Assembly (NCBI GenBank): GCA_934045075.1
Contig: OW203727.1
Span: forward strand, 22,209,311-22,273,310
DNA length: 64,000 bases
Direction of reading: 5' to 3'
Origin: Yponomeuta sedellus
Lineage: Eukaryota; Arthropoda; Insecta; Lepidoptera; Yponomeutidae
Both the position numbers and the translations under genes were made by a program. This document shows, in pieces, positions 11,936-23,519 of the stretch. The number at the start of each line of letters is the position of its first letter. Position 1 is the first letter of the stretch. A model generated the notes under the pieces. The model had not been told where the DNA came from. It saw only the letters and a program-made list of their open reading frames with translations, and did no database searches.

Positions 11936-12473
11936 CATGCCGGGATTCGAACCCGCAATCTCTGGCTATCCGTACCAGCGCTCTACCAATTGAGCCAATG
12001 GGCGACTCACGGCATCAGTGAAATTTCGAACCTCTTTACAATATTCTCTGTATTACGTACAGGCAGCGACATCTGACTTAAAATTTTTAGGTGAAATTTT
12101 TAGCCTCTAAATAGGTTTTTAAATTTGTTCCTTAGCACGGGTTAGTGCATTAAAAATAAAAATAGTGTAATCATGTGGGTACAGTGATATCGTTCCGATG
12201 TTAAACCTAACTGCAAAGTAGGTAGTCGGGGCTGTAAGTAATGCAATTTGCTTAAGTCAGATGTCGCTGCCTGTACGTAATACAGAGAATATTGTAAAGA
12301 GGTTCGAAATTTCACTGATGCCGTGAGTCGCCCATTGGCTCAATTGGTAGAGCGCTGGTACGGATAGCCAGAGATTGCGGGTTCGAATCCCGGCATGGGT
12401 GAAATTTTTAGCCTCTAAATAGGTTTTTAAATTTGTTCCTTAGCACGGGTTAGTGCATTAAAAATAAAAATAG
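11594..12473. repeat. Palindromic SINE-A complex
   Basis: Two minus-strand SINE-A units (tRNA-like cores near 11629-11699 and 11936-12006) are followed, from a turn-point near 12085 (CTTAAAATTTTTAGGTG), by a plus-strand composite with its tRNA-like core at about 12328-12400. The halves are near-perfect reverse complements. On the plus strand the tRNA-like part has an A box (TGGCTCAATTGG) and B box (GGTTCGAATCC). It runs into the next (ATAAT)n array at its 3' tail. Confidence 0.85.
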
Positions 12474-12698
12474 TGTAATATAATATAATATAATATAATA
12501 TAATATAATATAATATAATATAATATAATATAATATAATATAATATAATATAATATAATATAATATAATATAATATAATATAATATAATATAATATAATA
12601 TAATATAATATAATATAATATAATATAATATAATATAATATAATATAATATAATATAATATAATATAATATAATATAATATAATATAATATAATATAA
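12474..12698. repeat. (ATAAT)n microsatellite, array 3
   Basis: About 45 units of the same 5-base repeat as at 7241 and 11393, in the same strand orientation although the adjoining SINE is inverted. It begins inside the A-rich 3' tail of SINE-A (AAAAATAGTGTAATATAAT), consistent with the tail seeding the array. The Tyr/Ile-rich open frames across it are artefacts. Confidence 0.95.
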
Positions 12699-15000
12699 CG
12701 TAACAAAAAATATAACATAAGACAAAGGCGTGCTGAGCTTATCACCGTGAGAAATCTTTCATAGACTGTTTGTACGTTCAGTCATTAAATTTGTGAATTA
12801 ATTTCAACGTTAATGGCTCGTCGTGGAGGCTTTGCAATATAAAGATGCGATGTAACGTTATTTTAATAAGACTCAGTTCAACGGAGGGCTGAGGTCGCAC
12901 GTTATTTTGCGGTTCCTCGCCTTAACTACGTTTGCTGAAATACGTAAACTAAGGCTTGTGATCCGGTAGGGAAAGCAGAGAGCGAATCAGAGAGGCTTCG
13001 GTACGCCTGTATTTTACGTATTATAATAAACATAGCACACATAACATAACCTCACGCTTGTATCCCAAATCAAATCTCAATTCAGATGAGCCAAGGCTTT
13101 TGAAGGACAAAGCGTATGTTTTTACAATAAAATTCCAGAACATATTCCATCCTTGCCTGAAAACAAATTTAAAAATTTCATTAAAAAGACGCTATGTAAA
13201 AAGGCCTATTATATAATAGATGACTTTATAAATGATGTAAGCCCTTGGCAGTAGACCAATTCCACAACGAGTCAATCATAGTTATTGAATAACAATTTCA
13301 TTCACATGTAGCAAACAGCAGTAGAATCACTGCGATCCTCAGTGTTAGTTATATCGTATTTAAGTTTGTACAGACGACGTGATTGCATACTAGTAAATAT
13401 GTAAATATGACATACATTCTGTAACTGACAAGAACTTAATCTGCAGGTTTGCTAAAGGTCATTCGAATGGTGGCGTGGTGGCCGGGTCATCTTTCTCCCT
13501 CCAAAATGGTTGAGACTGATGATGGCTGACCTCTGGGTTATGCTCGTGAACGAGTGCTGTTCGTGTGTCTGGCCGCAGCACTTGTTATGTTTTCACGACC
13601 TATTTGGAATTTAAAGTCATTAATGGCAATCATTGAATCTTATCATACGTATATGTGTATCTGATGTATAAATTATAGATTTAAGAGGACTTGAGAAAAG
13701 ATGGTCAGAGTGAAGTTCTTTCCCCCGCTGCCTTTTTCTTCACTACACTACGGCCCGAAGGCAGCGGCTTTCACTTTCATGTTGCATTGTACTTTGACAT
13801 TCAGCAAATAGAATAAATTCTTTACGTTGAAATAAATTGAATTGAATTGAATCAAATCATTTATTTTGACAAAAATTAATAAGACATACTATTACAGAGT
13901 ATACTAAATGTAATTTTTACAACGTTTGAATCACATGACCTATTTAGTTCGGGTATTGTTGTTACCAAACGCCTTATTATACATTTCTTTAATCATGCGG
14001 TACTTTAAGATTTATAAGGAGACCAGGGACTGCCACTTGCCGCGATCCTGACAGATCTTCATCAACGTTCATAAGTCGTTGCATGCACGCTCGCCGGTTC
14101 CGGGTACCTTTTATCTTCCCCTATGCTAATAATAATATAATAGAATTCATGTTTAATAAATATCAGCCTCATGAAGCACTACAACCTCATTTGGGAGATT
14201 TAAGGCCGGTTTCTGAATTAAGAATTTTGCTAAGTAAATTAACTGTAGTGCTGTCTCTTATAGTTTCTCAGAACAGAGCGTAACAAAAGTTAAGTTAAGT
14301 ACCTATTTACTTAGCGAAATTCTCAAGTCAGAAACTGGCCCTTTGCTTCCAAATCTAGAATATTTTTTTCTCCGAAAAACATAGATAGTATTTTATTTTT
14401 TAAACTTTAACAGCCTTACTAATAAACTTGGTGTAAGTATTGTATAACTATGCAGTGTTTTGTATACCAGGCTTATACGGTGTTTAATAGTAAGAGCCTA
14501 AGACATTAATGAAGTCTGAAAGACAAAAAGAAACTGATAAGGGTAAGTAATGAAAATGAGAGAAAATAGGTGAAATACGAGTAGGTACGTATTAGCAAAG
14601 GGCAAGATAAAAAATGCTCGGTGCATGAAAGCAACGACTAATCAACTGTTTCGTAAAACATTTTACTAGGGAATACCCGAGACAGACCACATAAGTACCA
14701 ATACAAATCTACAAAGTCTTGTATTAAAACATGTAGGAATAACATGTAGGATTTTCCCCCTTAAGTTTATCGGACCTTCTTGAAACACAAAAACTATGAG
14801 AAAACTGACTGAGTAACTCGTAACCTCAGCACTTAATCCTCGGTGTACTCTCTCTATCTCTCTCTATCCCTTCCTTTCTAATCAAGTGCTCTTCATTTAG
14901 CAAATAAATAGGTAACTCAAATAATTAGCGACGCTATAATGAAGTAAAAATATATTCAAACAGAAAACTACACTTAATCTCTCTTGCACATTATACCTTT
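12699..15000. other. Intergenic DNA downstream of DNAI3
   Basis: AT-rich, no convincing gene. It holds two short inverted fragments of the LINE tail also seen at 2270-2350: 14015-14125 (shared CTGCCACTTGCCGCGATCCTGACAG-type block) and 14580-14640. An ATTGAATTGAATTGAAT run lies near 13835. The small frame 14083-14283 is not supported. Confidence 0.6.
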
Positions 15001-18000
15001 CTATCCTCCTATCTCAGTCTCTCCCAGTACATCTTCTTCTTCTTCGCCAGTTGGTTCGACTGCTTGCAACAGGGACTTTGAGGCTTGGGACTCAGGACCT
15101 TGATCTTCTAGCCTCGTCTTATGCAGCTTTATTATAACCTCAGGTCCAGTTAGCGCCTGTCTCCTTTCTTTTCCGTCCGCTAATGTTGCCTCCCACGAGA
15201 ACTCTACAAAGTACGGATTTTCATTGACAGTCTTAGTAGCATTATCCTTTATGCCTTCGTACTCTTCTAAATAGTTCTTTTTCGTTATTTCTTTGTCGTC
15301 TGCAAAGTAGGATTTCTTCTCCTTTTCTTTCTTTTTTAATGCTTCGGGGAATAATATGGCTACGGTGTCGTTAAATATGGTCTTTTGGTTCTTCATAATT
15401 TCGAGCATGCGTCTTTCTTTTTCCAATCTCTGGGTTTCTAATTCGCGCAATGGTTTCTCCTGTTCAATAAGTTCCGCTCTATTTATTCGTTTTTTAACAG
15501 CAATGGTCCGTTCGATGAGTTTGTTTATGATTTTTTTCCATTTTTCTTCTGGTCCTACTACCCTCAACTTTTCTTGTCGTCTGACTTCAGCCTCTTCTTC
15601 TTGTCGTTTTTCTTCTTCTTCTCTTTGCCTTTTCCTCTCTTCTTCTTTTTCTGCTAAGATAGCTCCTTCTTTCCGTTTTATCTCCAATAAAACTTCAGGA
15701 TTTTGCTTCATCCAATCAGCCTGCCATGCCATAAATGTTCTCATTACTTTTAACTCATTCAAGATCATATGTTCCATTCGTCCAATATATGAAGGATTTT
15801 GAAGCATAAAGATTGGTGGATCTAGGAACATTTTAAAAAAGCCATTAGCATCTCCAACAGCTATGATATTTTTGGCCAGTGGCAAAGTGTGTAAATCAAC
15901 ACCTGTCAGAGTAGTTCCTGACATTGTTTGTGTGCAAATCGGTAGGTCACTTCTGATCAAAAGGTCCCAGGTTTCGACGGTACCTTCTGAAGTAGCTAAG
16001 AATATAATGCTAGGTTTATATAAGGACCATGAAGCGGCAGTCAAGCGATGGGGCCTCTTTTTCCAAATGACTGGACGGCCTTCAAAATTATCGCACCATA
16101 TCGCAAAAATCTTTCCGCCTACTGTAACAGTTAAGTGATTTAAAAATGGGTTTTTCTGTGTAGTAGTTATCATGCCATCGTGTATGTAGCAACTGTATTT
16201 GTAATGGCAATGTTCGGAATTCACCACTTCTCCCGTATTAAATTCGTGGCCTTCGTACGATAATCTACTCAATTGACCGTGCATAGATCCACAATAGAAT
16301 ACTTTAGATACGTCATCTTCAGTCTCGGGTAATATCTCACAACTAAAGTACTTTCTTCCACTACCGGGGTGTTTATTTTGAATGTGATTATATCTGAGAT
16401 TAGGACTGTTCATTGCAAGACTTTGAACGGCTAATATTTGATGTTCACCCGCAATACCAAGAATAATTTTAAAACATGGCTGTAAATATCTATCCAGTAC
16501 TTTGTATGGTGAAAAATCTGTCATCAAGCCTGAAGGTCTTCTTAATACCCTCTTGGATTTCTTGACCTTCTTTCCTTCGAATAACATGACATTTTCAGTT
16601 GACAAATTCCAAATCAATATTGTCCCGTCTTCACTGCCAGTAAAAAACATCAGCGACTGTTTACCCGGTTCCTCTCGTTTTACAATTCCTGTATTTGTAA
16701 TAACAAAATTAGGTGACAGCCACTTTATACATGTTATTGGGCCATAATGACTGGTCATTAAATTACTCAAAGCTGTAGGAACAACTACAGCATCGTCTTG
16801 CACATGTTTCATCCAAGTCATGTGAGAATTCATTGCTATGCGATATTTCTCTCTTGTTTCGCTCAAAACTTCTATTTTTTCAACATTTTCTAGCTTCTTA
16901 TTAAGATCCCAAAGTATAATTTGACCATTGATACATCCACCAACCAGTATGTTTTCATCAAAAGGACAGAAGGATAAAAATTTTACTTCACGGGGGCTTT
17001 CGAGATAGAGTTTTGGAATCAAACTATCTATGTGACTCCAGATCATGACTGGGTTTAGACCATAAACTGCTCTTTGTATAGGATCCTGTCTTCCACCCAT
17101 ATGCTTCAGGATATTTGGAGATCCATCAGAGTAAGCTAACGCTACGATCCCTGACCACATAGGATGAAATGCTGCGCTTGAAACATACTTATCTTTAGCT
17201 CTTACATCAGTGAAACAAACATAGTCTTGGAAAGTCATTGTATCGTAGATACTAGTAGTCTTTTCAGTCACTAAATTCGGATAATCATTAGCGTACATAT
17301 CCATAACAGTATTCAGATCAATAATTGAATTAAATTCGTTTTCGTTAGTTTCAGCAAACTTGTTCATCTTTTTTATGTAAGACGGACGTCGCATTCTCTT
17401 CATAGCTTCCCTATAAGTAGTCAGACCAACTTCATCTACGAACAGTTTCTGGTCTTCTTCACTATCAATGGAACTAGTGTCTAGGTTATCCTTGCCATCA
17501 GGTTTTACGTCACCACCGCCTTCTTCATCCTTGTAGGTACCTAGAGCATCTGCTATAGATTGCGTCCACGCATTTTGTGGGTAGCGCAAATCTGTCTGAG
17601 CTTCTCTGTCCAGTTTTGCCGGTGTCACTTGTGTAGCTGTATCGACACGCCGACGGAGCACAACGTTAAACTTTTGTCGATACGGTGTTAGTTCTATGTA
17701 GCCATCGCGGCTTGAATTTGTATCCCTTACTTGGAACTTTGCCGGCTGGTATTCCGTGGGAAATTTTGTCTTAATCTCGAGTTCTATTAAGGATCTTTGG
17801 TTTATCGTTATCAGTTCGATAATTTCTCTTTCGCTGCCGAGACTATTCCATATTCCAGGTTTTTTTTCAACAGCCTTTTGCAGTTTTCTTTGTTGACGCT
17901 TAATGTATCTGTCGGATTGTTCTTTACAATGGTCTCTGGCTTCTAACGTGACGCAGACGTAAAACTCATCGACGTCTTTAGATTCGTCTACCACATACCC

Positions 18001-18311
18001 CATCAGCACTTCAGAGGCGTCGTAAGCTTCCAGTTGACTATGTAGGAAGTAGAACTCCGACCCTTCTCCGAGGTTTTCGATGGTGTCCATAATCTTGGAT
18101 TTCTCGACAAATTTCCAAGGGAACTGTGCGTTTATGTGTGTTCCGATGGACATTTCGATGTTCATCTGGGTCTCTTCGCCTAGGATTACCTTGTAAACGC
18201 CTTCGACTTCGTACTTGGGTATGAATCGTTTTCGACGAGGTTGAGGCGGAAGCGCCAGCGGCGCTGGTCCCTCCGCCGACAGCTTGGCTTCCGACATTGC
18301 ATCGGCGTACG
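15001..18311 (-). CDS. Dynein axonemal intermediate chain 3 (WDR63), exon 2
   Basis: Encodes most of an axonemal dynein intermediate chain, a subunit of the I1/f inner-arm dynein (Chlamydomonas IC140 family) that helps drive beating of cilia and sperm tails. In the joined 1161-residue numbering, the N-terminal part carries family blocks such as GSEREIIEL and QTDLRYPQNAWTQ. WD-type repeats follow, with GGCINGQIILWDL near 517, FTGSEDGTILIWNL near 612 and ATSEGTVETWDL near 827. A Lys/Glu-rich coiled-coil segment occupies about 930-1030 (EEERKRQREEEEKRQEEE), and the stop is at 15001-15003. An acceptor (TTTACAG) precedes 18311, so translation does not start at the ATG at 18297; that codon is residue 64. 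The human protein is about 890 residues, so the insect form has an extended C-terminus. No frameshift or stop is seen. Confidence 0.93.
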
Positions 18312-19130
18312 CTGTAAATCAGGTTTTATATGTTGAGCAATGTTTATATTGTTATTTGTTTACATATAATACCGACAGTAAGTCAGTAAGCCGTGACAGT
18401 AAACAAGTTGACATTGAGTGACACTTAATATCTCGGCGTAGCTTTCTTAATCGAAAATAGATTTTTGTAAAAAGGTTTTTAACTCTAAAACTCTATAAGG
18501 AACCTTTATTGTAAAATATGTATCAAACGTTTACAACCCGTTAATACTTTAATAATTTTACACTTTTGTTTACTTTTCTCCTATTATATAAACTTTCCAG
18601 GATTGAGCACGGTGTGGTTATAGTGCAGTTTATATTGCTGCAACAGCAGTTTAATTTTTTTGGATCCTGTTCCCTGAGGTTGAATAATCCGGGATCGAGT
18701 TGTCGGGGTCGAACTGAGAATCGAAAAATCGAAAGACGCCTAGAGATTAAACTATGTTATTCGAATTTCGGACGACAATAATGGACAACTAGATAATTTG
18801 CAGCATCATTAAATAAATAATACGAAGGATATTATTTATTTAATGATACTTTTACTGCACTTAAATTCATATTATCCGTAAATCCGTGTGCATAAAACAC
18901 TATTAATGAACCATAAATAAATTGATTTCCCGTAGCTACATAATATGCGATACGAAGTAAGCAAATACTATCTGAACATGTGAAAGCACAGCGGCCTGAT
19001 TGATTGCAAGAAATTTTACGAATAGGGTCTAAAAACAAGTCATGTATGAAATTGCTACTTTGAACTCAAAAGCGGGTAGGGCTGTGTCGAGTTACTCCGC
19101 TGTTGGTTTAAGGAGCTTATGGGCGCTAAA

Positions 19131-19439
19131 TAGCGCCACCAATGGAATAAAAATCATAACTTTTTTTATAATACGTTTTTTTCCAAAAAGTAAACATCAA
19201 TAATCTTAATTTTTGTGATAACTATTTTTAAACATATAGGCTAGAATGTAGTATAATATCCTTAACTTTTAACAGCCGTTTTTGGCGGAAATCAATTAAA
19301 GTCCTAGAATGTTTATCCTAGTTTCTAGACGGTAGGTTCTAAAAATAGTTGTCACAGTTGTTAAGATTTCTCAAGTTCACTTTTAGATAAAAACGTATTA
19401 TAAAACGTATTATATGATTTTTTTCCATTGGCGGCGCTA
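19131..19439. repeat. MITE-like element with long imperfect inverted repeats
   Basis: Left end TAGCGCCACCAATGGAATAA and right end TTCCATTGGCGGCGCTA are reverse complements with few changes. Pairing continues inward (AATCTTAA..GATAACTATTTTTA against TAAAAATAGTTGTCAC..GTTAAGATT). About 309 bp with no coding capacity. I could not define a clear target-site duplication. Confidence 0.7.
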
Positions 19440-19590
19440 GTTAGCAACCCCAACCACCTTTAAGATAAATCAACTCGTGATCCGTAACTAAATATTGCCC
19501 CTTGGTAGGTACTTCTGTATTACACGGATAAAATCCTAAGAGACACCAATCGCCTAACTGCCAAAATAGTATGCAATATTTAAATATCTT

Positions 19591-19636
19591 GTCATGTCGT
19601 GTCGTGTCGTGTCGTGTGGTGTCGTGTCGTGTCGTG
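19591..19636. repeat. (GTCGT)n microsatellite
   Basis: Nine units of GTCGT/GTCAT/GTGGT in the DNAI3 intron. Confidence 0.9.
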
Positions 19637-20129
19637 ATTTACTTTAATTTAAATTTTAGTATCTTTTATGTCCTATAAAACTCATAGAGCAAATAAACTA
19701 AAGTAAATATTATAAAATAACAAATTCTATCTATGACCTTTTTATTGTGTTTGGCTGTATGGCTTATTGTCTTTGCTTTAATATAGATCCATTCATGAGT
19801 AGATCCGTTAATGCACTTGTGCACAAAAATCGATTTTGCGCAACCTATATCCTGCACAAATCAGCAATTTCCGAGCATGAGAAGTGAAAAATATGTTTAC
19901 CACAATACTGGTTTTTAGAGTGTTTTATGTTGAGTAAGACTTAGACATATTTAGCAAATATAGCTTAAATATGATTGTATTGTGGTAAACATATTTTGAA
20001 ACACTTGCTCAATACCTGTCTACATTTTTTGTAGTAAAACGGCCTCTTTCCAAGCACATTTTTTTACTGTCCGTACTGAAAAATTTCAATATAGAAGAAA
20101 ATTAATAGGGTCCATATGAAACCTTGCTG

Positions 20130-20400
20130 CTGAATGAAACCTGCTGTGTGGTGTCGGCCTAGAGAATAGCACCAACCCGAATTCTTTCCGCGGGTGTCGT
20201 AAAAGGCGACTAAGGGACACAAACCGGGGGGTGGGCAGCAGCGCCCCCTGTAGTACAATTCCAGCCAACTGCGATCCCCAACCCGCATGCCCAGCGTGGG
20301 GATTATGGGTATTACCCCCAAATGATGGCAGAACCTTGCGCTATGGCGCTCATTTGGGGAGGGCTATGTCCAGCAGTGGACTAATATAGCCTGAAGAAGA
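20130..20400 (+). mobile_element. LINE 3' fragment
   Basis: Carries CGGGTGTCGTAAAAGGCGACTA and ends with a GTCCAGCAGTGGACTAATATAGCCTGAAGAAGAT-type tail, a terminus common to many 5'-truncated lepidopteran LINEs (established knowledge, by recall). A related tail with GAAGAAGAAGAAG lies at 55942-56131. It sits about 25 bp inside the DNAI3 intron, next to the exon-1 donor. Confidence 0.65.
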
Positions 20401-20424
20401 TATGAAACCTTATCATAAACTTAC

Positions 20425-20599
20425 CAGACACCAGAGTATCCGCCTTCTTTGCCTCATCTTCTTCGTATTTCTCCTCAACCACTGGTGCATCCTCTTCGTA
20501 ACTGGATTCCGAAGAACTGCTTCCTCTCTTTGTTGCCTCCACCTTCTCTTCCTCACTATCCGAGGACTGAAACGTATTGTCGGTTTCCATAGCTGACAT
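20425..20599 (-). CDS. Dynein axonemal intermediate chain 3 (WDR63), exon 1
   Basis: Encodes the first 58 residues plus one base of the split codon. The chosen start is the ATG at 20599-20597 (context TCAAAATG, residues MSAMETD). An in-frame ATG at 20635 would add 12 residues, but it lies upstream of a TCAGTT initiator-like motif (minus strand, about 20622-20617), so it may be 5' of the transcription start. The peptide is Ser/Glu/Asp-rich (SSDSEEEKVEA, SSSSESSYEEDAP), a disordered acidic N-terminus typical of dynein intermediate chains. The donor G/GTAAGTTT ends it at 20425. Joined to exon 2 the total is 3486 nt including the stop, exactly divisible by three. The join is inferred from splice sites and phase. 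Confidence 0.82.
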
Positions 20600-21084
20600 T
20601 TTGAGTAGTTTGGAGGAACTGACGATAAAATCCAAATGAAATCAGGTTAATACCAAGTACAGTTTGATTGGGATCAAAACACACTCAACCCCAGTGTGTG
20701 ATTATAGTGATTATGTCTCAGGATATAACCTGGTTTATAGAAGAGACTGAAGATTACGGCAATGTTATTTTTGTGAATCGAGTTAAAACAGGCACACGTT
20801 GGTTTCTTTCTATCTCTCATAATATTTTCTTTAATCTACTTCGCAAAGCTGTTGTAAATTAACTTCTTGGTTTTATTCGTCAACTTCTTTACATGATCTC
20901 TTATAATGCTACCATACACTCCTATGTTTTGCCGCTAAGTCGACCTTTTCCAACCAGCCTTTTAACCACGCATGCGCACTTTGGTAGCTACCACGGCCTG
21001 GTACTGGTTCCCCTAGTTATCCCCGAAGAGTTTATTTAACGACGAGTCGTAGTGCAGTTGGAATAGGGTTGGTAATTGACCCAA

Positions 21085-21330
21085 TATGAAATGAAATGAA
21101 AAGGTTTTACTGCCTTATAAATTTCAAGAAGCTGCGGCTTAGTGAAATTTATAAGGCAAACTAGGTGTTCATTTCAGAATATATTTTGAGAAAAAATAGA
21201 CAAAAAAACTCCAAACTTAGTCTTTTCAAAGTGTTTATTTAACAGAGTTTCCATAATTATCATAAAGAAAAGAACTCATGCATTGTACTGGCTTTAATTC
21301 CAGACATCATTCCAATATAATTTAGGAATG
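21085..21330 (-). mobile_element. 3' end of a jockey-type LINE (family R)
   Basis: On the minus strand this is the 3' UTR of a LINE, ending in an AATAAAACC-like signal and TTTCATTTCATTTC repeats (plus: GAAATGAAATGAAAAGG). Related copies are at 55785-56240 and at 58130-58490 continued at 61256-61585. The last retains the C-terminal RT coding frame. Confidence 0.7.
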
Positions 21331-23254
21331 TTGTCTACGATGTATATGTAAGGGCAATGGCTATCCAGCTTAGCATGCTGGTTTTAAAGATCTTAGCATG
21401 AACGAGTCTCAAAATTAGTTCTAACTGGTTCTAATCGGATTATGCTCAGATTCACTTTGTTGGATCTAAGGTAAATATGACATGGCGTACAAGATTGGCA
21501 TGTCAAAGTGACAGTAGGGGCCACATCTAGACTTCCCATTGGGGGCCTACAGTACTGAAAAATACTGTTTGCGACGTCCTTGCCTAGTTAACATAGTACA
21601 GGGTGTTCTAGTTTGGGAATACCCTGTACTAAGTTTAATTTTAAAAGATAATTGCATTCAAATATCACCTCACTGTTTGACACTACCCCCACCTTCTCCA
21701 CGTGACCTGTTGGTTTTGTAAAATAAAATACTATTTACTATGATTGTATAATCTTTAGTGGTAGAATAAATAATTTAACAGTAATAATATAGATCTTTTG
21801 AGAGCTTCGCTTGGCAGACATCCTTACTCAGTTTCTAACTAAATATATGAAATGGTGTCACGATGTTTGTTATGGAACTCTACCGAAATGGCTTCACCGG
21901 TTTACAAAAATGTTTAATGTTAACAGGTCAGGACAGAATGAAAAAGAAAGTATGGTGATAATATTTTTTTCCGGTTGTGCAATAACGTGTTCTTTATCTA
22001 CGTATATTTATTTGGTAGCTCTGCAAATATGCCGCAAGTTACTAAGATAACGCTGTTCGCAGGGTCAGCTAGTATACATTAAATTGTAAAAAAATATGAA
22101 CAGATATTACTGAAAATGCATAGAGTTTGAATAAGTTTTTCATTACGGTTGTGATATTTGTGTGATCTTACCGGGGTTCGAACTAGGTCCGTGATTGAAG
22201 TTCATTGTACCAGCTCAGCTTTGAATCTAATCAACTGATAATACTAAAAGCAGGTTGTTTTCTGAACCAGAACGGACTAATCCCATCAAGTCATTCCAGC
22301 GAATAGAGTATAGTAAGAAGACGCTACTGCTTGTACGACAATGAATCTTATGCTGCCTCTCATAAGAACTACCGTGGAGTAGCCGCAGATAGCAGACTGT
22401 ACCTAAATTCATTAGACAAAGTAAAGAAAACTCTTTGAAGAACATTGTCTTATCCTGCAAAATAATTCTAAATTCTTGCGGGGAAAGGTAAAATAATTGA
22501 CTCTTCATATCATATAATTTGTAAACAGTATTCTCGTAGTTTGTTAATTGTGTTTGAGTTGAAACATTAAAATGGCGTCCCGCGTTGGGCTCTTGTGATA
22601 ATATAATCATACGTATTTCATAGTAAGTACTATTTTTATTTTAAAAGTGTAATTAATAACGAAGATAAAGATAAAGACATTTATTTACTTATGAGATATT
22701 TGCAATGCAATGCTTACAATACTTCCAATATTGCACAAGACTTTAAACTTACTAAAGTAATTGTCGACACGTTTGGTAACGCTATGAAAAATATTGTATA
22801 AACAGTCTGATTTTTCATTCCGTAGAAATCTGACATTTCGTAAGTGTTGCTACTATAAGAGTTCTCCACCGAAAAAGAGACAAATTTGACCCATTTCAGA
22901 ATAATAAAAAAATTAATGCTGCGTATTTCTTATGTTTTACCTACATAAGGTTAAATCTACGTATTTACTTGCTTAGGTGACTTAATACAAAAATAAAAAA
23001 TATTTCGATATCATGAACAATACCTCGAATTAACTTTAATTACTTTATTTTATTCTAGAGCTGACAACACCGCCACCTAATTTAAGGTTTAGTAAACCTT
23101 TTTAGAAGAATAAAATGTTAGCTGTCACGTCACGTCTGTCACTTTGATTTTCATTCATTCGAATTCTTTGAATGCTCGAATGCGCTGATGTATTCTCCGT
23201 GATTGCTGCTGTTTGTTATTATCTTGTTATATTTGTTAAGTTTCTGTTATTTTA

Positions 23255-23519
23255 TTGATTATTATAAACGTTATGGAGCCACAACCTGGCCCTTCCCGGG
23301 AAGCAGCCTCATCTGACAGAGCACAAGACTCAGACTTTCTTTCTCCCAGAAAGAAGCGTCCTCGTGATGCTTTTAATAAAAAAATGTTATCTTTACTTGC
23401 GCGGTTTTTGCTGGTTGTGACGAAAAGAGACGTAATTATCACTCGTCGTAAATTCACTTTTAATGTGGAGCACACCGCACTTTATAAAATGGAAACATTT
23501 ATAAAATGAAACGTCGGAA
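23255..23519 (+). other. Small unrecognised ORF, part of an interspersed repeat
   Basis: Up to 84 codons; the more likely start is the internal Met of MEPQPGPSREAASSDRAQ, followed by a basic SPRKKRPRD stretch. The 3' end (AAACGTCGGAAAATTG) and the DNA resumed at 24387 (ACGAGCATAAATCC) resemble 55525-55590, so the sequence belongs to a repeat family rather than a single-copy gene. Function unknown; a transposon-encoded peptide is possible. Confidence 0.35.

Larger units (their letters stand above)
18312..20424 (-). other. DNAI3 intron 1 (2.1 kb)
   Basis: Bounded by GT (GTAAGTTT, minus strand, at 20424) and AG (at 18312-18313). It contains a MITE-like inverted repeat (19131-19439), a pentanucleotide microsatellite (19591-19636) and a LINE tail (20130-20400). 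The remainder is AT-rich without coding signal. Confidence 0.85.

Noticed and set aside
3677..12698. CRISPR-like or phage-like array
   Set aside because: The repeats are eukaryotic SINEs and microsatellites; there are no regularly spaced short repeats with unique spacers and no cas-like frames.
12450..12745. Tyr/Ile/Leu repeat-protein frames
   Set aside because: They are translations of the (ATAAT)n microsatellite.
15356..15802. 148-codon plus-strand frame
   Set aside because: Antisense shadow of the Lys/Glu-rich coiled coil of DNAI3 (reads as Ser/Phe-rich).
21811..22050. 79-codon frame with YMKWCHDVCYGTLPKW
   Set aside because: No domain recognised and AT-rich context. The GCAGGGTCAGCTAGTATAC sequence just after it looks like a transposon end, so the frame is probably repeat-derived.
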